Assembly: GCF_004798585.1 (NCBI RefSeq)
Contig: NZ_PPXQ01000020.1
Span: 1-64,000 of the forward strand
DNA: 64,000 bases
From: Massilia sp. Mn16-1_5
GTDB lineage: Bacteria > Pseudomonadota > Gammaproteobacteria > Burkholderiales > Burkholderiaceae_D
Direction: 5' to 3'
The notes below the pieces were generated by a model. The model worked only from the letters and a program-made list of their open reading frames with translations. It made no database searches and was not told the DNA's origin. The position numbers and the translations under genes are program-made. Position 1 is the stretch's first letter. The number at the start of each line of letters is the position of its first letter. Positions 24,983-34,403 of this stretch are shown one piece after another.

Positions 24983-27460
24983 ATGAATGCAAACGACAAA
25001 CTGATCGGCACTTCATTACCTCCGCAAGAGGTGTCGATCGACGTACTGCGCGAGAAATACGCGAAAGGCGATGAAATATCCATCGCCGATGTGCGCCTGC
25101 GTGTGGCGCGCGCCCTTGCCGCGCGCGAGGCGCCGGAGCTGCGCGCCGAGCTGGCCGACCATTTTCTCTGGGCCATGGAGCATGGCTTCGTCCCCGGCGG
25201 GCGCATCAACTCCGCCGCCGGCCTCGATCTGAAAGCCACCCTCATCAATTGCTTCGTCCAGCCGGTCGGCGATTCCGTCACGGGCATCGAAGACAATTTG
25301 CCCGGCATCTATACGGCGCTGGCCGAAGCGGCGGAAACCATGCGCCGCGGCGGCGGCGTCGGCTACGACTTCAGCGCCATCCGTCCCTTCGGCAGCCTGG
25401 TGCGCGGCACCCGCTCGCGCGCTTCCGGCCCCGTCTCCTACATGGAACTGTTCGACGCCTCCTGCCGCACGGTCGAATCGGCCGGCGCCCGGCGTGGCGC
25501 CCAGATGGGCGTGCTGCGCATCGATCATCCCGACATCGAACGCTTCATCGCGGCGAAAGACCGCGGCGCCCTCTCCAACTTCAACATCTCGGTCGGCGTG
25601 AGCGATGCCTTCATGCATGCGTTGGAAGCGGATTCCCTGTTCCCGCTGGTGCACCGCGCCGAGCCGGGAGAAGAACTGGTTGGGGCGGGCGCCCACAGGC
25701 GCGAGGACGGTCTCTGGGTCTACCGCGAAGTCCGTGCGCGCAGCCTGTGGGACAGCATCATGGCCTCGACCTACGACCATGCCGAGCCGGGCGTGCTGTT
25801 CATCGACCGCATGAATGGCGAGAACAACCTCTGGTACTGCGAACAGCTGCGCGCGACCAATCCCTGCGGCGAACAGCCCTTGCCCGCCTATGGCTGCTGC
25901 GATCTCGGCTCGCTCAATCTCACCAGCTTCGTACAAGCGCCCTTCAGCGGCGAGGCCCGCTTCGACTTCGAGCGCATGCAGGAGGTGGCGGCCGTCGCCG
26001 TGCGCATGCTCGACCTGGTGCTGGACGCCACCGAATGGCCGCTGCCGCAGCAGGCGGCCGAAGCACGGGCCAAGCGCCGCATCGGCCTCGGCTTCCTGGG
26101 GCTCGGCAGCGCCCTGGTAATGCTGGGCCTGCGCTACGACGCGCCCGAGGGACGCGCCCTGGCCGCGCGCATCGCCGAGCAGCTGCGCGATGCCGCGTAC
26201 GCCGCATCCGTGGAGCTGGCGCGCGAAAAAGGCGCCTTTCCCCTGTTCGACGCCGAGCGCTACCTGGAAGGCGCTTTTGTGTCGCGCCTGCCGCAGGCCT
26301 TGCGCGAGTCGATCCGCACGCACGGCATCCGTAACTCCCATTTGCTCTCGATCGCGCCGACCGGCACCATCGCGCTGGCCTTTGCCGACAATGCCTCGAA
26401 CGGCATCGAGCCGGCCTATTCCTGGACCTACCAGCGCAAGAAGCGCATGCCGGACGATTCGATGCGCGCCTACGAGGTGCAGGACCACGCCTGGCGCCTC
26501 TACCTGCGGATGCAACCGGATGCGACGCCGGAGGGTCCGCTGCCGCCCGCCTTCGTCACCGCGCTGCAGATGAGTGCAAGCGACCACCTGCGCATGCTGG
26601 AAGCGGTGCAGCCCTTTGTCGACACGGCGATCTCGAAGACGGTGAACGTGCCGCTTGAGTATCCCTTCGAAGACTTCCGCGGCCTGTACCTGGAAGCCTG
26701 GCGCGCCGGCCTGAAGGGGCTGGCGACCTACCGGCCGAACACGGTGCTGGGCAGCGTGCTCGGCACTGTCCCTGCGAACGACAGCCCTCCCCTGCTGGAA
26801 GACGACCCGTTGCGCAAGCGTTTTGATGGCCGTCCGCTCGGCGAACTCGAGTCGGTTACCTCGAAGATCGAGTATTCGACCCAGGAAGGCCGCAAGACCT
26901 TTTATCTGACGGTCAGCTTCATCCGCGCCGAGGGCGTGGTGGACGGCCTGCCGGTGATGATCGAGCGTCCCTTCGAATTCTTCATGCCGGCCAACCAGAG
27001 AAGCGACGGCCAGCAGTGGATCACTTCCTCGATGCGCCTGCTGTCGATGCTGGCGCGCGCCGGTGGACCGATTGCCAAGGCCCTGGCCGACATGCGCGAC
27101 GTGGTCTGGGAAAAGGGACCGGTGCGCTGCGGCTTCCTGACCCGCGAGGACGGCACCCGCGTACCCGTGTTCCACGACTCGGAAGCGGCGGCGGTCGGCT
27201 TCATGCTGCAGCGGATCCTGGTCAATCGCGGCTTCCTCGACAGCCAGGGCAACCAGGTACCGGTGGCGCAGCTGGCGCGCCAGCTGGCCGCACGCGCACG
27301 CGCTGCCGGCCTGGACGCGGCGGACGCAGCCCCGCTGCCGGCCAGCGCGCCAACAGCGGTGACAGGCGCCAAATGCCCGGAATGCGGCGCCCGGGCGTTG
27401 CGCAAGCGCGATGGCTGCACGCGCTGCGAGAACTGCCAGTATGTAGGGGAATGCGGCTGA
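24983..27460 (+). CDS. Class II (B12-dependent) ribonucleoside-diphosphate reductase
   Basis: This enzyme reduces ribonucleotides to deoxyribonucleotides using adenosylcobalamin. Of 825 residues, the N-terminal part has LINCFVQPVGDSVTGIEDN, TMRRGGGVGYDFSAIRPFG and SGPVSYMELFD. The active-site region includes RATNPCGEQPLPAYGCCDLG and IAPTGTIALAFADNASNGIEP. The C-terminus carries CPECGARALRKRDGC and CENCQ cysteines, probably the zinc/thiol tail. The chosen ATG has AGGAAG upstream. As a NrdJ-type enzyme it needs no radical-transfer subunit and tolerates variable oxygen. Confidence 0.93.
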   Translation: MNANDKLIGTSLPPQEVSIDVLREKYAKGDEISIADVRLRVARALAAREAPELRAELADHFLWAMEHGFVPGGRINSAAGLDLKATLINCFVQPVGDSVTGIEDNLPGIYTALAEAAETMRRGGGVGYDFSAIRPFGSLVRGTRSRASGPVSYMELFDASCRTVESAGARRGAQMGVLRIDHPDIERFIAAKDRGALSNFNISVGVSDAFMHALEADSLFPLVHRAEPGEELVGAGAHRREDGLWVYREVRARSLWDSIMASTYDHAEPGVLFIDRMNGENNLWYCEQLRATNPCGEQPLPAYGCCDLGSLNLTSFVQAPFSGEARFDFERMQEVAAVAVRMLDLVLDATEWPLPQQAAEARAKRRIGLGFLGLGSALVMLGLRYDAPEGRALAARIAEQLRDAAYAASVELAREKGAFPLFDAERYLEGAFVSRLPQALRESIRTHGIRNSHLLSIAPTGTIALAFADNASNGIEPAYSWTYQRKKRMPDDSMRAYEVQDHAWRLYLRMQPDATPEGPLPPAFVTALQMSASDHLRMLEAVQPFVDTAISKTVNVPLEYPFEDFRGLYLEAWRAGLKGLATYRPNTVLGSVLGTVPANDSPPLLEDDPLRKRFDGRPLGELESVTSKIEYSTQEGRKTFYLTVSFIRAEGVVDGLPVMIERPFEFFMPANQRSDGQQWITSSMRLLSMLARAGGPIAKALADMRDVVWEKGPVRCGFLTREDGTRVPVFHDSEAAAVGFMLQRILVNRGFLDSQGNQVPVAQLARQLAARARAAGLDAADAAPLPASAPTAVTGAKCPECGARALRKRDGCTRCENCQYVGECG

Positions 27461-27523
27461 GTTATCGCGCCAGGGAGTCCGGCGCGGTGATACCATCACG
27501 GGACCAGGCCAATCTCCACGTGC

Positions 27524-28381
27524 ATGACGACCCAACACATTTCCCACGCCCCCGACGGCGGCATCAATGAAGACCTGATCGCGGTATTCGAATCCGGCGC
27601 CACGACCGACCTGCTCGTGCTCGACGGCGCGACCTCGGTCGCCGATGCCGATTACGTCGACGCGCGCCAGGGCGACGTCGCCTGGTTCGTGCAGGCCTTT
27701 GCCGCCGAAATGGAAGGCGCGATCGCCGCCAGCCTGTCCCAGGGCGCGACCGTGCGCAAGGCGGTCGACGCCGTGCACCGCCGTTACCGCGCGCTGGCCG
27801 CCGGCGCGGCCATTCCCCTGTACGCGCATCCGCTGGCGGCCCTCACCTGGATCCGGGTCCGCCGCATGGCCGATCATCTCGAGCTCTCGCTCTACTGCCT
27901 GGGCGACTGCAAAACCTTCGCCATCGATGCCGCGGGCGCCGTGCACGATCTCGATCCCTACGTGAATCCGTACGAAGCCGTGCTGCAGGAAGCGATCGGC
28001 GCGCTCGACCTGGCGGAGGTGAGCGATCCGTTTGTAAAGCGCGCGCGCCTGCTGCCGATGCTGCGCGCGCGGCGCGAGGCCCAGCACGGCGCCCCGGCGC
28101 CGGAAGGGCTGTGCCTGGCGCCGCAGGGCGAATTCAAGGCGCGTGAGTATGCACTGCGCCTGCCGCTGGACAGCGCCGTGCTGGCGATGACCGACGGCTT
28201 TTACCGCCTGGTCGATCCCTACGGCCTGTATGCGGTGGAAGAACTGGCGCAACGCTGCCGCAGCCTGGGGCTGGCGGCGCTGCTGGACGAATTGCGCGCC
28301 TTCGAGGCCGCGCGGGCAAACGCCACGCTGGCCGTGAAAAGTGCCGACGATGCATCGGCGCTGCTGTGGAGAACACATTGA
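27524..28381 (+). CDS. PP2C-family protein phosphatase domain protein
   Basis: A 285-residue soluble protein with the PP2C metal-binding pattern in divergent form: DGGINEDLIAVF (motif 1), LLVLDGATSV (DG), YCLGDCKTF (GD), MTDGFYRL (TDG) and the final SADDASALLW (DD). It would dephosphorylate Ser/Thr residues with Mn or Mg. Its partner kinase is not evident here. The last codons overlap the start of the next gene (TTGA), so the two are co-translated. Confidence 0.82.
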   Translation: MTTQHISHAPDGGINEDLIAVFESGATTDLLVLDGATSVADADYVDARQGDVAWFVQAFAAEMEGAIAASLSQGATVRKAVDAVHRRYRALAAGAAIPLYAHPLAALTWIRVRRMADHLELSLYCLGDCKTFAIDAAGAVHDLDPYVNPYEAVLQEAIGALDLAEVSDPFVKRARLLPMLRARREAQHGAPAPEGLCLAPQGEFKAREYALRLPLDSAVLAMTDGFYRLVDPYGLYAVEELAQRCRSLGLAALLDELRAFEAARANATLAVKSADDASALLWRTH

Positions 28382-28902
28382 ACAAGCAACTGAAACATGC
28401 GACTGCGGTCTGCTTCGCACTCGGCCTGGCGTGGTCTGCATCCGCCGCTGCGCAAGACATCGGCCGCCCATCCGAAGTACGGGTCGCCGTCGTCAACGTC
28501 GAGCGCCTGCTGGCCGACTCGCAGCGTGCCCGCGCCACCGCCGCGAAAATCGAGGCCGACTTCCTGCCGCGCCGCGAACGCATCGCCGCCCAGCTGCGCC
28601 AGCTGCGCGCGCTGTCGGCCAAGCTCGAGCTGGATGCGCCCCACCTCGACGACCGCGAAAAACTGGTGCGCTCGCGCGCCGTGGGCGAACTCGAACGGAC
28701 GATTGCCCGCGCCCAGGCGCAGATCAGCGACGACTACGCCGATCGCACGGCAGCCGAGCGCGCCGCCCTGGCCAAGCGCATCCATGACCTGATCCAGAAG
28801 CTGCCGGCCCAGCTGGGCGTGGACGTGGTCCTGACGCGCACGGTGTGGCACCGGCCGCAGATCGACGTGACCGACAAAGTGGCCGCCATGCTCGACCGCT
28901 GA
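28378..28902 (+). CDS. OmpH/Skp-like periplasmic protein
   Basis: A 174-residue protein with a signal peptide (about 1-25, CFALGLAWSASAAAQ). The N-terminal VAVVNVERLLADSQRARATA is the OmpH start motif, and a long charged helical arm (EADFLPRRERIAAQLRQLRA to ERTIARAQAQI) follows. It is likely an outer-membrane protein chaperone paralogue. I selected the TTG at 28378, which overlaps the previous stop and has GGAG 7 nt upstream; a GTG at 28366 would add 4 residues. It is not in the usual bamA-skp-lpxD context. Confidence 0.75.
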   Translation: MNKQLKHATAVCFALGLAWSASAAAQDIGRPSEVRVAVVNVERLLADSQRARATAAKIEADFLPRRERIAAQLRQLRALSAKLELDAPHLDDREKLVRSRAVGELERTIARAQAQISDDYADRTAAERAALAKRIHDLIQKLPAQLGVDVVLTRTVWHRPQIDVTDKVAAMLDR

Positions 28903-28935
28903 GGCCGGCGTGGCCTCGGCGCCACGTCTGCCAAA

Positions 28936-28976
28936 TTTTATCCGGGTATTATTGCCATCCTATTTTTATCCGGGTA
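28936..28976. promoter_or_regulatory. Tandem near-palindromic motif before the DUF2239 gene
   Basis: TTTTATCCGGGTA occurs at 28936-28948 and again at 28964-28976, 28 bp apart. Each contains a near-palindrome (TTATCCGGGTAA-like), and the second runs into TAATAT. Being 50-90 bp before the gene, the pair is well placed as repressor or activator sites; no binding protein is identified. Confidence 0.55.
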
Positions 28977-29025
28977 ATATCTCCTCATTCGCGCTCGCCC
29001 GAGCGCGCCTCATAGGGAGAGTCAT

Positions 29026-29595
29026 ATGTATCCAAGTCATTGCATCGCCTTTGCCGGGACCGAGCTCCTGGCCAGGGGCGAACTCGTCGACGTCGTGCGC
29101 GCCGTGAAGGCCGCGCTCGACCAGGGCACCGAGCGCTCGGTCGCCCTGCTCGACGCCGCCACCAGCAAGCCGGTTGAGATCAATTTCATCGGGACGGAAG
29201 AAGAAGTCCTGCAGCGCATCCCGCGTGCCCCCGGCCGTAGCGCCGGCCGTCCCAAGCTGGGCGTGGTCCCGCGCGAAGTGACCCTGCTGCCGCGCCACTG
29301 GGAATGGTTGTCGAAACAGCCGGGTGGCGCCTCGGTGGCGCTGCGTAAGCTCGTCGAACACGCCTCGCGCGATGCGGTGGCGGCCGACACCATGCGCGAA
29401 GCGCGCGATGCGGCGTATCGCTTCATGCACGAGTTGATGGGCGACGCGCCGGGTTTCGAGGAAGCGTCGCGCGCCTTGTTCGCGGCCGACGGCGAGCGCT
29501 TCCGCAGCCTGGTGGCGGACTGGCCGAAGGATGTGCGCGCGCACCTGCTGGAGCTGGCAGGGCCGGCCTTCGCGACACAGGCACCGGCAGCGTGA
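29026..29595 (+). CDS. DUF2239-family protein
   Basis: A 189-residue soluble protein of unknown role. Its features are IAFAGTELLARGELVDVVRA at the start, INFIGTEEEVLQRI, a basic GRPKLGVVPREVTLLPRHWEWL, and a helical C-terminal half with AYRFMHELMGDAPGFEEASRA. These match my recollection of DUF2239, whose LGVVPREVTLLPRHW segment is characteristic. An AGGGAGAG ribosome-binding site precedes the ATG. The gene stands alone between a possible operator pair and a terminator. Confidence 0.82.
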   Translation: MYPSHCIAFAGTELLARGELVDVVRAVKAALDQGTERSVALLDAATSKPVEINFIGTEEEVLQRIPRAPGRSAGRPKLGVVPREVTLLPRHWEWLSKQPGGASVALRKLVEHASRDAVAADTMREARDAAYRFMHELMGDAPGFEEASRALFAADGERFRSLVADWPKDVRAHLLELAGPAFATQAPAA

Positions 29596-29600
29596 AGGAA

Positions 29601-29632
29601 AAAAATGCCCGGTCGGGTGACCGGGCATTTTT
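29601..29632. terminator. Bidirectional terminator between DUF2239 and M16 genes
   Basis: A 12-13 bp stem (AAAAATGCCCGGT with its complement) around a 6-nt loop has A residues on one side and T residues on the other. It can terminate both convergent genes. Confidence 0.88.
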
Positions 29633-29658
29633 ATTCTTACTAACAGGACCGCCAGGAC

Positions 29659-32475
29659 TTACTTGGCGCTGCTCGCTTCCTTCGCGGCCTTGGCGAAATC
29701 GCCCGCCGCGATGAAGGAGATGGCGCCCGGCTTGATGTACTCGCGCATGGCTTCGTTCACCTGCGCCAGCGTCAGCTTGCGTACCTGGTCCTCGATTGCC
29801 GCATCGAAGGCCATGGTGCGATCCATGGTCAGGTAGTCGGACAGGGCATTGGCCAACGCCTCGTCCGAAGTGCGCGAGACTTCCTCGCCCTGCAGCCAGC
29901 CCTTCTTCGCTTCAGCCAGTTCCGCTTCCGTGAAACCTTCGCTCACGGCGCGCTGGAGCTCTTCGCGCAGCACCGCTTCCACCTTGGCCGTGTTCTGCGG
30001 CGCGCTCATCGCGTAGGCCATCCAGATGCCGGCCGGGTCGCGCGCCGGGATGCTCAGCTGCGAGCCGACGCCATAGGACAGGCCCTCCTTCTGGCGGATG
30101 CGGTCGGCCAGGCGCGAACGCAGGGCGCCGCCGCCGAGCATGTAGTCCGCCATCACCAGTGTCGGATAGGCTTTCGCGTCGTTCCTGAGCGGCACCGGGT
30201 GCACGGCCAGCAGCAGGCTGCTCGCCTTGTCCGGCGTTTCCAGCGCCAGCTTCTGGCCGGCGACCGACTTGATGCTGCCTGGTACGCGCACGAATTTCTG
30301 CTGCGCGTTCCAGTTACCGTACAGGCGCTCGACTTGCGCCTTCAGCGCGGCCGGATCGAAGTCGCCGACCGCGGCGAAGGTGGCGTTGTCGGCGCCGTAG
30401 AAGGCGGTGTGGAAGGCCCTGACCTCCTCCACCGTGGTCGCCTTCTGCGCGGCCAGCTTCTCTTCCAGGGTCAGCACGTGCTTGACGTGGCCTTCCGGCG
30501 TCGTGTCGAGCAGGCGCGAGAGCGCCACGCTGGCTTGCGGGTTCGGCTCCGGAATCGACTGCTCGGTGGCGTTCACGTTCGCGCGCTGGAACTCGCCGAA
30601 TTCGGCTGGCGTGAAGGCCGGCTTCTTGAGCATCTCGGCCACCAGGTCCATCACGGCGGGCAGGTTCTCGCGCGTGGTGGTGACCGAGGCGACCAGGCCT
30701 TCGGCGCCGCCCGAGATGCGGGTCTGGGCCTTGAGCTTGTCGAACATGTCCTTCAGCTGCTGGCGCGATTTATCTTGCGTGCCGTAGCTCAGCAGGCCGG
30801 CCGCGAAGGCGCCGGCGGTCGCCTTGTTGCGCAGTGCTTCCTCGGTGCCGAAGCGCAGCCGCACCGTCGCGGTCACCAGGCCGCCCTTGGTCTTCTTCGG
30901 CAGCAGCGCGCCCTTCAGGCCATTGGCCAGCTTGAAGCGCTGGGTGCGCGATTCGATGTTGGCCGGGCTCGGGTCGAACATCTCGCCCTGCGCCACGACT
31001 TCGCGGCCCTTGTAGTCCTTGACCATGGCGGCGACGTCGACCATGCCCGGCACGATGGTGCGGTCGGCGGCGTCGGTCGGGATGAACACGCCCAGGGTGC
31101 GGTTCGAGGCCTTCAGGTATTTTTCGGCCGCGGCCTGCACGGCCTTGGCATCGGTCTTTTCGACCTGGTCGCGGTTCACGAAGAACAGGCGCCAGTCGCC
31201 CGCCGCCATGGCTTCGGTCAGGCCGATCGTCAGGCGCGCGCTGTTGTTCAGGGCCAGGTCGATGTTTTTGGCGATGGCCTGGCGCGCACGCGCCACTTCT
31301 TCCTCGGTCACCGGATTCGCTTTCAGGTCTTCCAGCACCTTGAGCAGCGCGTCCTGGGTCGGCGCCAGCGGCTGGCCTTTCGGCACGACGGCGCCGAAGA
31401 TGCGGTAGCCAGGTTCGAGGTTGCTGACCGCCGAGAGGTCCAGGCGCGTGGCCAGCTTGGTTTCGACCAGGGCCTTGTGCAGGCGGCCCGACGGCGCATC
31501 GACCAGCACGTGGGCCAGCACTTCGAGCGCCGCGGCGTCCGGATGGCCGCTCGGCGCCACGTGGTAGCCGGCGCCGACGTACTGGGTACCGCCGGTGCGG
31601 CGCACGGTGACGGCGCGTTCGCCGTCCTGGGTCGGTTCGGCCGTGTAGGTCGGCTGGATCACGCGTGTCGGCTTCGGGATCTTGCCGAACAGGGTATTGA
31701 TCTGGGCCAGCACCTTGGCTTCGTCGAAGCGGCCTGCCACGATCAGCAGCGCGTTGTCCGGCTGGTAGTACTGCTTATAAAAAGCGCGCAGGCGCAGGAT
31801 GTTCACCTGCTCGATGTCGGAACGGGCGCCGATGGTCGACTTGCCGTAGTTGTGCCAGTCGTAGGCGACCGCCTGCAGGCGCTCGGTGGTGACGCCGATC
31901 GGATCGCTTTCGCCGATCTCGAATTCGTTGCGCACGACCGTCATCTCGCCCTTGTTGGTTTTGGTATTCCACAGGTCGTCCTGGGAAATCGGCGAGTTGA
32001 TCATGCGGTCCGCTTCCAGCGCCAGCATGAGTTTCAGGTTATCGTCGTTGGCCGGGAAAGTCGCATAGTAATTGGTGCGGTCGTACCAGGTGGTGCCGTT
32101 GAAATCGGCGCCCAGGCCATTCAATACTTCGACCGGGCTTTTCGTGCCCTTCTTGACGCCGAAATTGGCGGTCGGCTTGAACAGCAGGTGTTCCAGCAAG
32201 TGCGCCATGCCGGTCTCGCCATAGTTTTCGTGGCGCGAGCCGACCATGTAGACCATATTCGTCGTCAGCGTCGGCTTGGAGGCATCCGGAAACAGCAGGA
32301 CGCGCATGCCATTGCGCAGGCGGTATTCGGTGATGCCTTCCACCGAGGTGACTTTCACCGGGCCGGCCGCTGCTGCTGCCACGGCGGACTTCGCCTGCTG
32401 GGGCGCGGCCGGACCTGCTGCAAACGCCGGCGACAGGATGCCGGCACTGACCATCAACGCAATGAGAACTTTCAC
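29659..32475 (-). CDS. M16-family zinc metallopeptidase (pitrilysin/insulinase), two-repeat
   Basis: A 938-residue secreted (probably periplasmic) peptidase. The signal peptide is KVLIALMVSAGILSPAFA. The first M16 domain has the inverted zinc motif HLLEH (H92-xx-E95-H96) in TGMAHLLEHLLFK, with the distal glutamate region VVRNEFEIGE. A second, inactive M16 half follows with GLSYGVGSQLSIPARDPAG. The length is that of the fused-domain type. The start is a GTG after a weak GGGAT. It is divergent from apt. Confidence 0.92.
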   Translation of the reverse strand: MKVLIALMVSAGILSPAFAAGPAAPQQAKSAVAAAAAGPVKVTSVEGITEYRLRNGMRVLLFPDASKPTLTTNMVYMVGSRHENYGETGMAHLLEHLLFKPTANFGVKKGTKSPVEVLNGLGADFNGTTWYDRTNYYATFPANDDNLKLMLALEADRMINSPISQDDLWNTKTNKGEMTVVRNEFEIGESDPIGVTTERLQAVAYDWHNYGKSTIGARSDIEQVNILRLRAFYKQYYQPDNALLIVAGRFDEAKVLAQINTLFGKIPKPTRVIQPTYTAEPTQDGERAVTVRRTGGTQYVGAGYHVAPSGHPDAAALEVLAHVLVDAPSGRLHKALVETKLATRLDLSAVSNLEPGYRIFGAVVPKGQPLAPTQDALLKVLEDLKANPVTEEEVARARQAIAKNIDLALNNSARLTIGLTEAMAAGDWRLFFVNRDQVEKTDAKAVQAAAEKYLKASNRTLGVFIPTDAADRTIVPGMVDVAAMVKDYKGREVVAQGEMFDPSPANIESRTQRFKLANGLKGALLPKKTKGGLVTATVRLRFGTEEALRNKATAGAFAAGLLSYGTQDKSRQQLKDMFDKLKAQTRISGGAEGLVASVTTTRENLPAVMDLVAEMLKKPAFTPAEFGEFQRANVNATEQSIPEPNPQASVALSRLLDTTPEGHVKHVLTLEEKLAAQKATTVEEVRAFHTAFYGADNATFAAVGDFDPAALKAQVERLYGNWNAQQKFVRVPGSIKSVAGQKLALETPDKASSLLLAVHPVPLRNDAKAYPTLVMADYMLGGGALRSRLADRIRQKEGLSYGVGSQLSIPARDPAGIWMAYAMSAPQNTAKVEAVLREELQRAVSEGFTEAELAEAKKGWLQGEEVSRTSDEALANALSDYLTMDRTMAFDAAIEDQVRKLTLAQVNEAMREYIKPGAISFIAAGDFAKAAKEASSAK

Positions 32476-32820
32476 GTTTTATTATCCCGATTTATTTATA
32501 CATATACAGACGCGATTTATATGTTCGCGCCCGCCCTATTCAACAACGTCGCTATTCAAACTGCGTAATGGCGATTCGCTGCATTCCCTAATTTGATCCT
32601 TAACAATGCCGTCCGGCTTGCTTAATGTCAATGCCGAATTAATTGGCCCGTCATGACGATTTAAATAAACAGACTAAATAGAGATGGTGCAACACATCAT
32701 TGCCGAAGCGTTTATCGGTCCATGCCGCGGCCCTGGTCCGGCAAGGGCCGCGCAGGCTTTGCGCAGACAGGCGATAATGGTCGCCCTCATACGTTTCACC
32801 CACACGACCATCTACCTCAC
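32476..32820. promoter_or_regulatory. Divergent M16 / apt intergenic region
   Basis: The 345-bp gap is AT-rich near 32480-32520 and 32640-32690. The patch TTTATTTATACATATACAG around 32490 offers -10-like sequence for the M16 gene. No operator, repeat or gene is recognised. Confidence 0.35.
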
Positions 32821-33333
32821 ATGAACGATTTCAACAGCGTTCCGCTCGAATTTTTTCAGGACTACCCGGTACCGGGCGTCAACTTTATCGATGTTGGCTG
32901 CATTTTCGATAATCCTGAGCATTGGCGCCTCGCCATCGATACCTTGCACGCGGCGACCGACGGCTTGCACTTCGACTTCATCCTTGCGATGGATGCGCGT
33001 GGATTCATGATCGCGGGCGCCCTTGCCCTCGAACACAAGGTCGGCTTTGCCATGGCGCGCAAGGCGGGCAAATTGCCCGGCAAGGCGATCAGCATCGATT
33101 ACCAGCGCGAATACGGCAGCGCGACCATCGAGATCCAGCCGGAGCGCATCAAGGGCCAGCGCGTGCTGATCGTCGACGATGTGCTGGCCACCGGCGGCAC
33201 CATCGAAGCGGCCGCCTCCCTGCTGCGCCAGCTTGGAAAAGAGGTCGTCGGTGCAGCGGCGCTGTTCGATATCGCTTTCTTCAGGGACAAGCGCGCGCTG
33301 ACGATGCCGATCGTGACCTTGCGCGACGTCTGA
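32821..33333 (+). CDS. apt: Adenine phosphoribosyltransferase
   Basis: Apt salvages adenine to AMP with PRPP. The 170 residues begin MNDFNSVPLEFFQDYPVPGV and contain ILAMDARGFMIAGALALEH, GKLPGKAISIDYQREYGSA, and the PRPP motif VLIVDDVLATGGTIEAAAS. The alternative upstream frame start (32722) adds nothing family-like, so the ATG at 32821 is used. It is the last complete core gene before the disrupted comM. Confidence 0.94.
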   Translation: MNDFNSVPLEFFQDYPVPGVNFIDVGCIFDNPEHWRLAIDTLHAATDGLHFDFILAMDARGFMIAGALALEHKVGFAMARKAGKLPGKAISIDYQREYGSATIEIQPERIKGQRVLIVDDVLATGGTIEAAASLLRQLGKEVVGAAALFDIAFFRDKRALTMPIVTLRDV

Positions 33334-33443
33334 CCCCTTCTCCAGGCACCTGAACCTGCAGGCGCCGCACGCTTGGGTGCGCTCAACAAGTGGCCTCCAA
33401 AGCGGTGCCACCATCCTGCGAGTCCCTACTTGCCAGGAAGCCC

Positions 33444-34322
33444 ATGAGCCTCGCCGTGTTACGCAGCCGCGCCCTGTCCGGCATGGAAGCCCCCGCCGTC
33501 AGCGTCGAAGTCCACCTGGCCAACGGCCTCCCTGGTCTGACCATCGTCGGCCTTCCCGATGCCGAGGTACGCGAAGCGAAGGACCGGGTGCGCGCCGCCT
33601 TGCAGAACGTCGGCTTCGAGATGCCGGCGCGGCGCATTACCGTCAACCTGGCGCCGGCCGACCTGCCGAAGGAATCCGGCCGCTTCGACCTGCCGATCGC
33701 GCTCGGCATCCTGGCGGCGTCCGGCCAGATCCCGGCGCAGGAACTGGAGCGCTACGAGTTCGCCGGCGAGTTGTCGCTATCCGGACAGTTACGTCCGGTT
33801 CGCGGCGCGCTGGCGATGACCTTTGCCATCGGGCGCAGCAGCCAGGGTACGCGGCGCGCCTTCATCCTGCCGCGGGCGAATGCCGACGAGGCGGCGCTGG
33901 TGATGGACGCGGCCATCTACCCGGCCGATACGCTGTTGCAGGTGTGCGCCCACTTCGCGTCCGGCGACGGCGCCGCGCGGCTCGACCGCTACCGCAACGA
34001 GCGGCCGGGAGAAGCCGTGAACTATCCCGACTTTAGCGATGTGAAGGGCCAGCAGCATGCGAAGCGGGCGCTGGAGATCGCCGCGGCCGGCAGCCATTCG
34101 CTGCTGCTGATGGGGCCGCCAGGCGCCGGCAAAAGCATGCTGGCGGCGCGCTTTCCGGGCCTGCTGCCGCCGATGACGGACGAGGAAGCGCTGGAAGCGG
34201 CCGCCGTGCAATCGCTGAACGGCAGTTTTTCCGCCGAGCGCTGGCGGGTGCGCCCCTTCCGCAGTCCGCATCACACCAGCTCGGGCGTGGCCCTTGTCGG
34301 CGGCGGCTGTCAATTCCACTAA
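33444..34322 (+). pseudogene. comM: comM (YifB, Mg-chelatase-like AAA+), truncated by island insertion
   Basis: ComM is a hexameric AAA+ helicase that promotes branch migration in natural transformation; full length is about 500 residues. Here MSLAVLRSRALSGMEAPAVS starts normally, the ChlI-like N-domain and Walker A (LLLMGPPGAGKSMLAARFP) are intact, and the frame reaches SGVALVGGG at 34307. It then reads CQFH and a stop at 34322. The Walker B half and C-terminus are missing and are not found elsewhere in the window. The start has AGGAAG upstream. The break coincides with a transposon-like end, so this is a left-hand remnant. Confidence 0.92.
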
Positions 34323-34353
34323 TTAATGCGACTGCACACTTAAAACCGCGACT
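34308..34353. mobile_element. Putative left terminus of a TniA-type transposon/genomic island in comM
   Basis: Immediately after the last comM-coding base the sequence begins TGTCAATTCCAC and includes GCGACTGCAC at 34328-34337, then GCGACT again at 34348. Ends of Tn402/Tn5053-class elements begin TGTC and contain CGACTGCAC repeats, so the match is in both start and internal motif. Islands of the Tn6022/AbaR kind insert in comM. The other end and transposition genes lie outside the window. Confidence 0.7.
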
Positions 34354-34403
34354 CGGAATGCTTCTGGTTTGTCCGAACCTATCGTCCAGACAGGTAAGAG
34401 AAC

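Noticed and set aside
25016..28471. A minus-strand open frame of 1151 codons over the ribonucleotide reductase and its neighbours
   Set aside because: It spans four real plus-strand genes with clear motifs. The sequence is Arg/Gly/Gln-rich without any family signal, as expected for an antisense frame in GC-rich DNA.
30199..32568. A plus-strand open frame of 789 codons opposite the M16 peptidase
   Set aside because: The minus strand has a full M16 protein with signal peptide and zinc motif. The plus frame is low-complexity His/Arg/Gly sequence.
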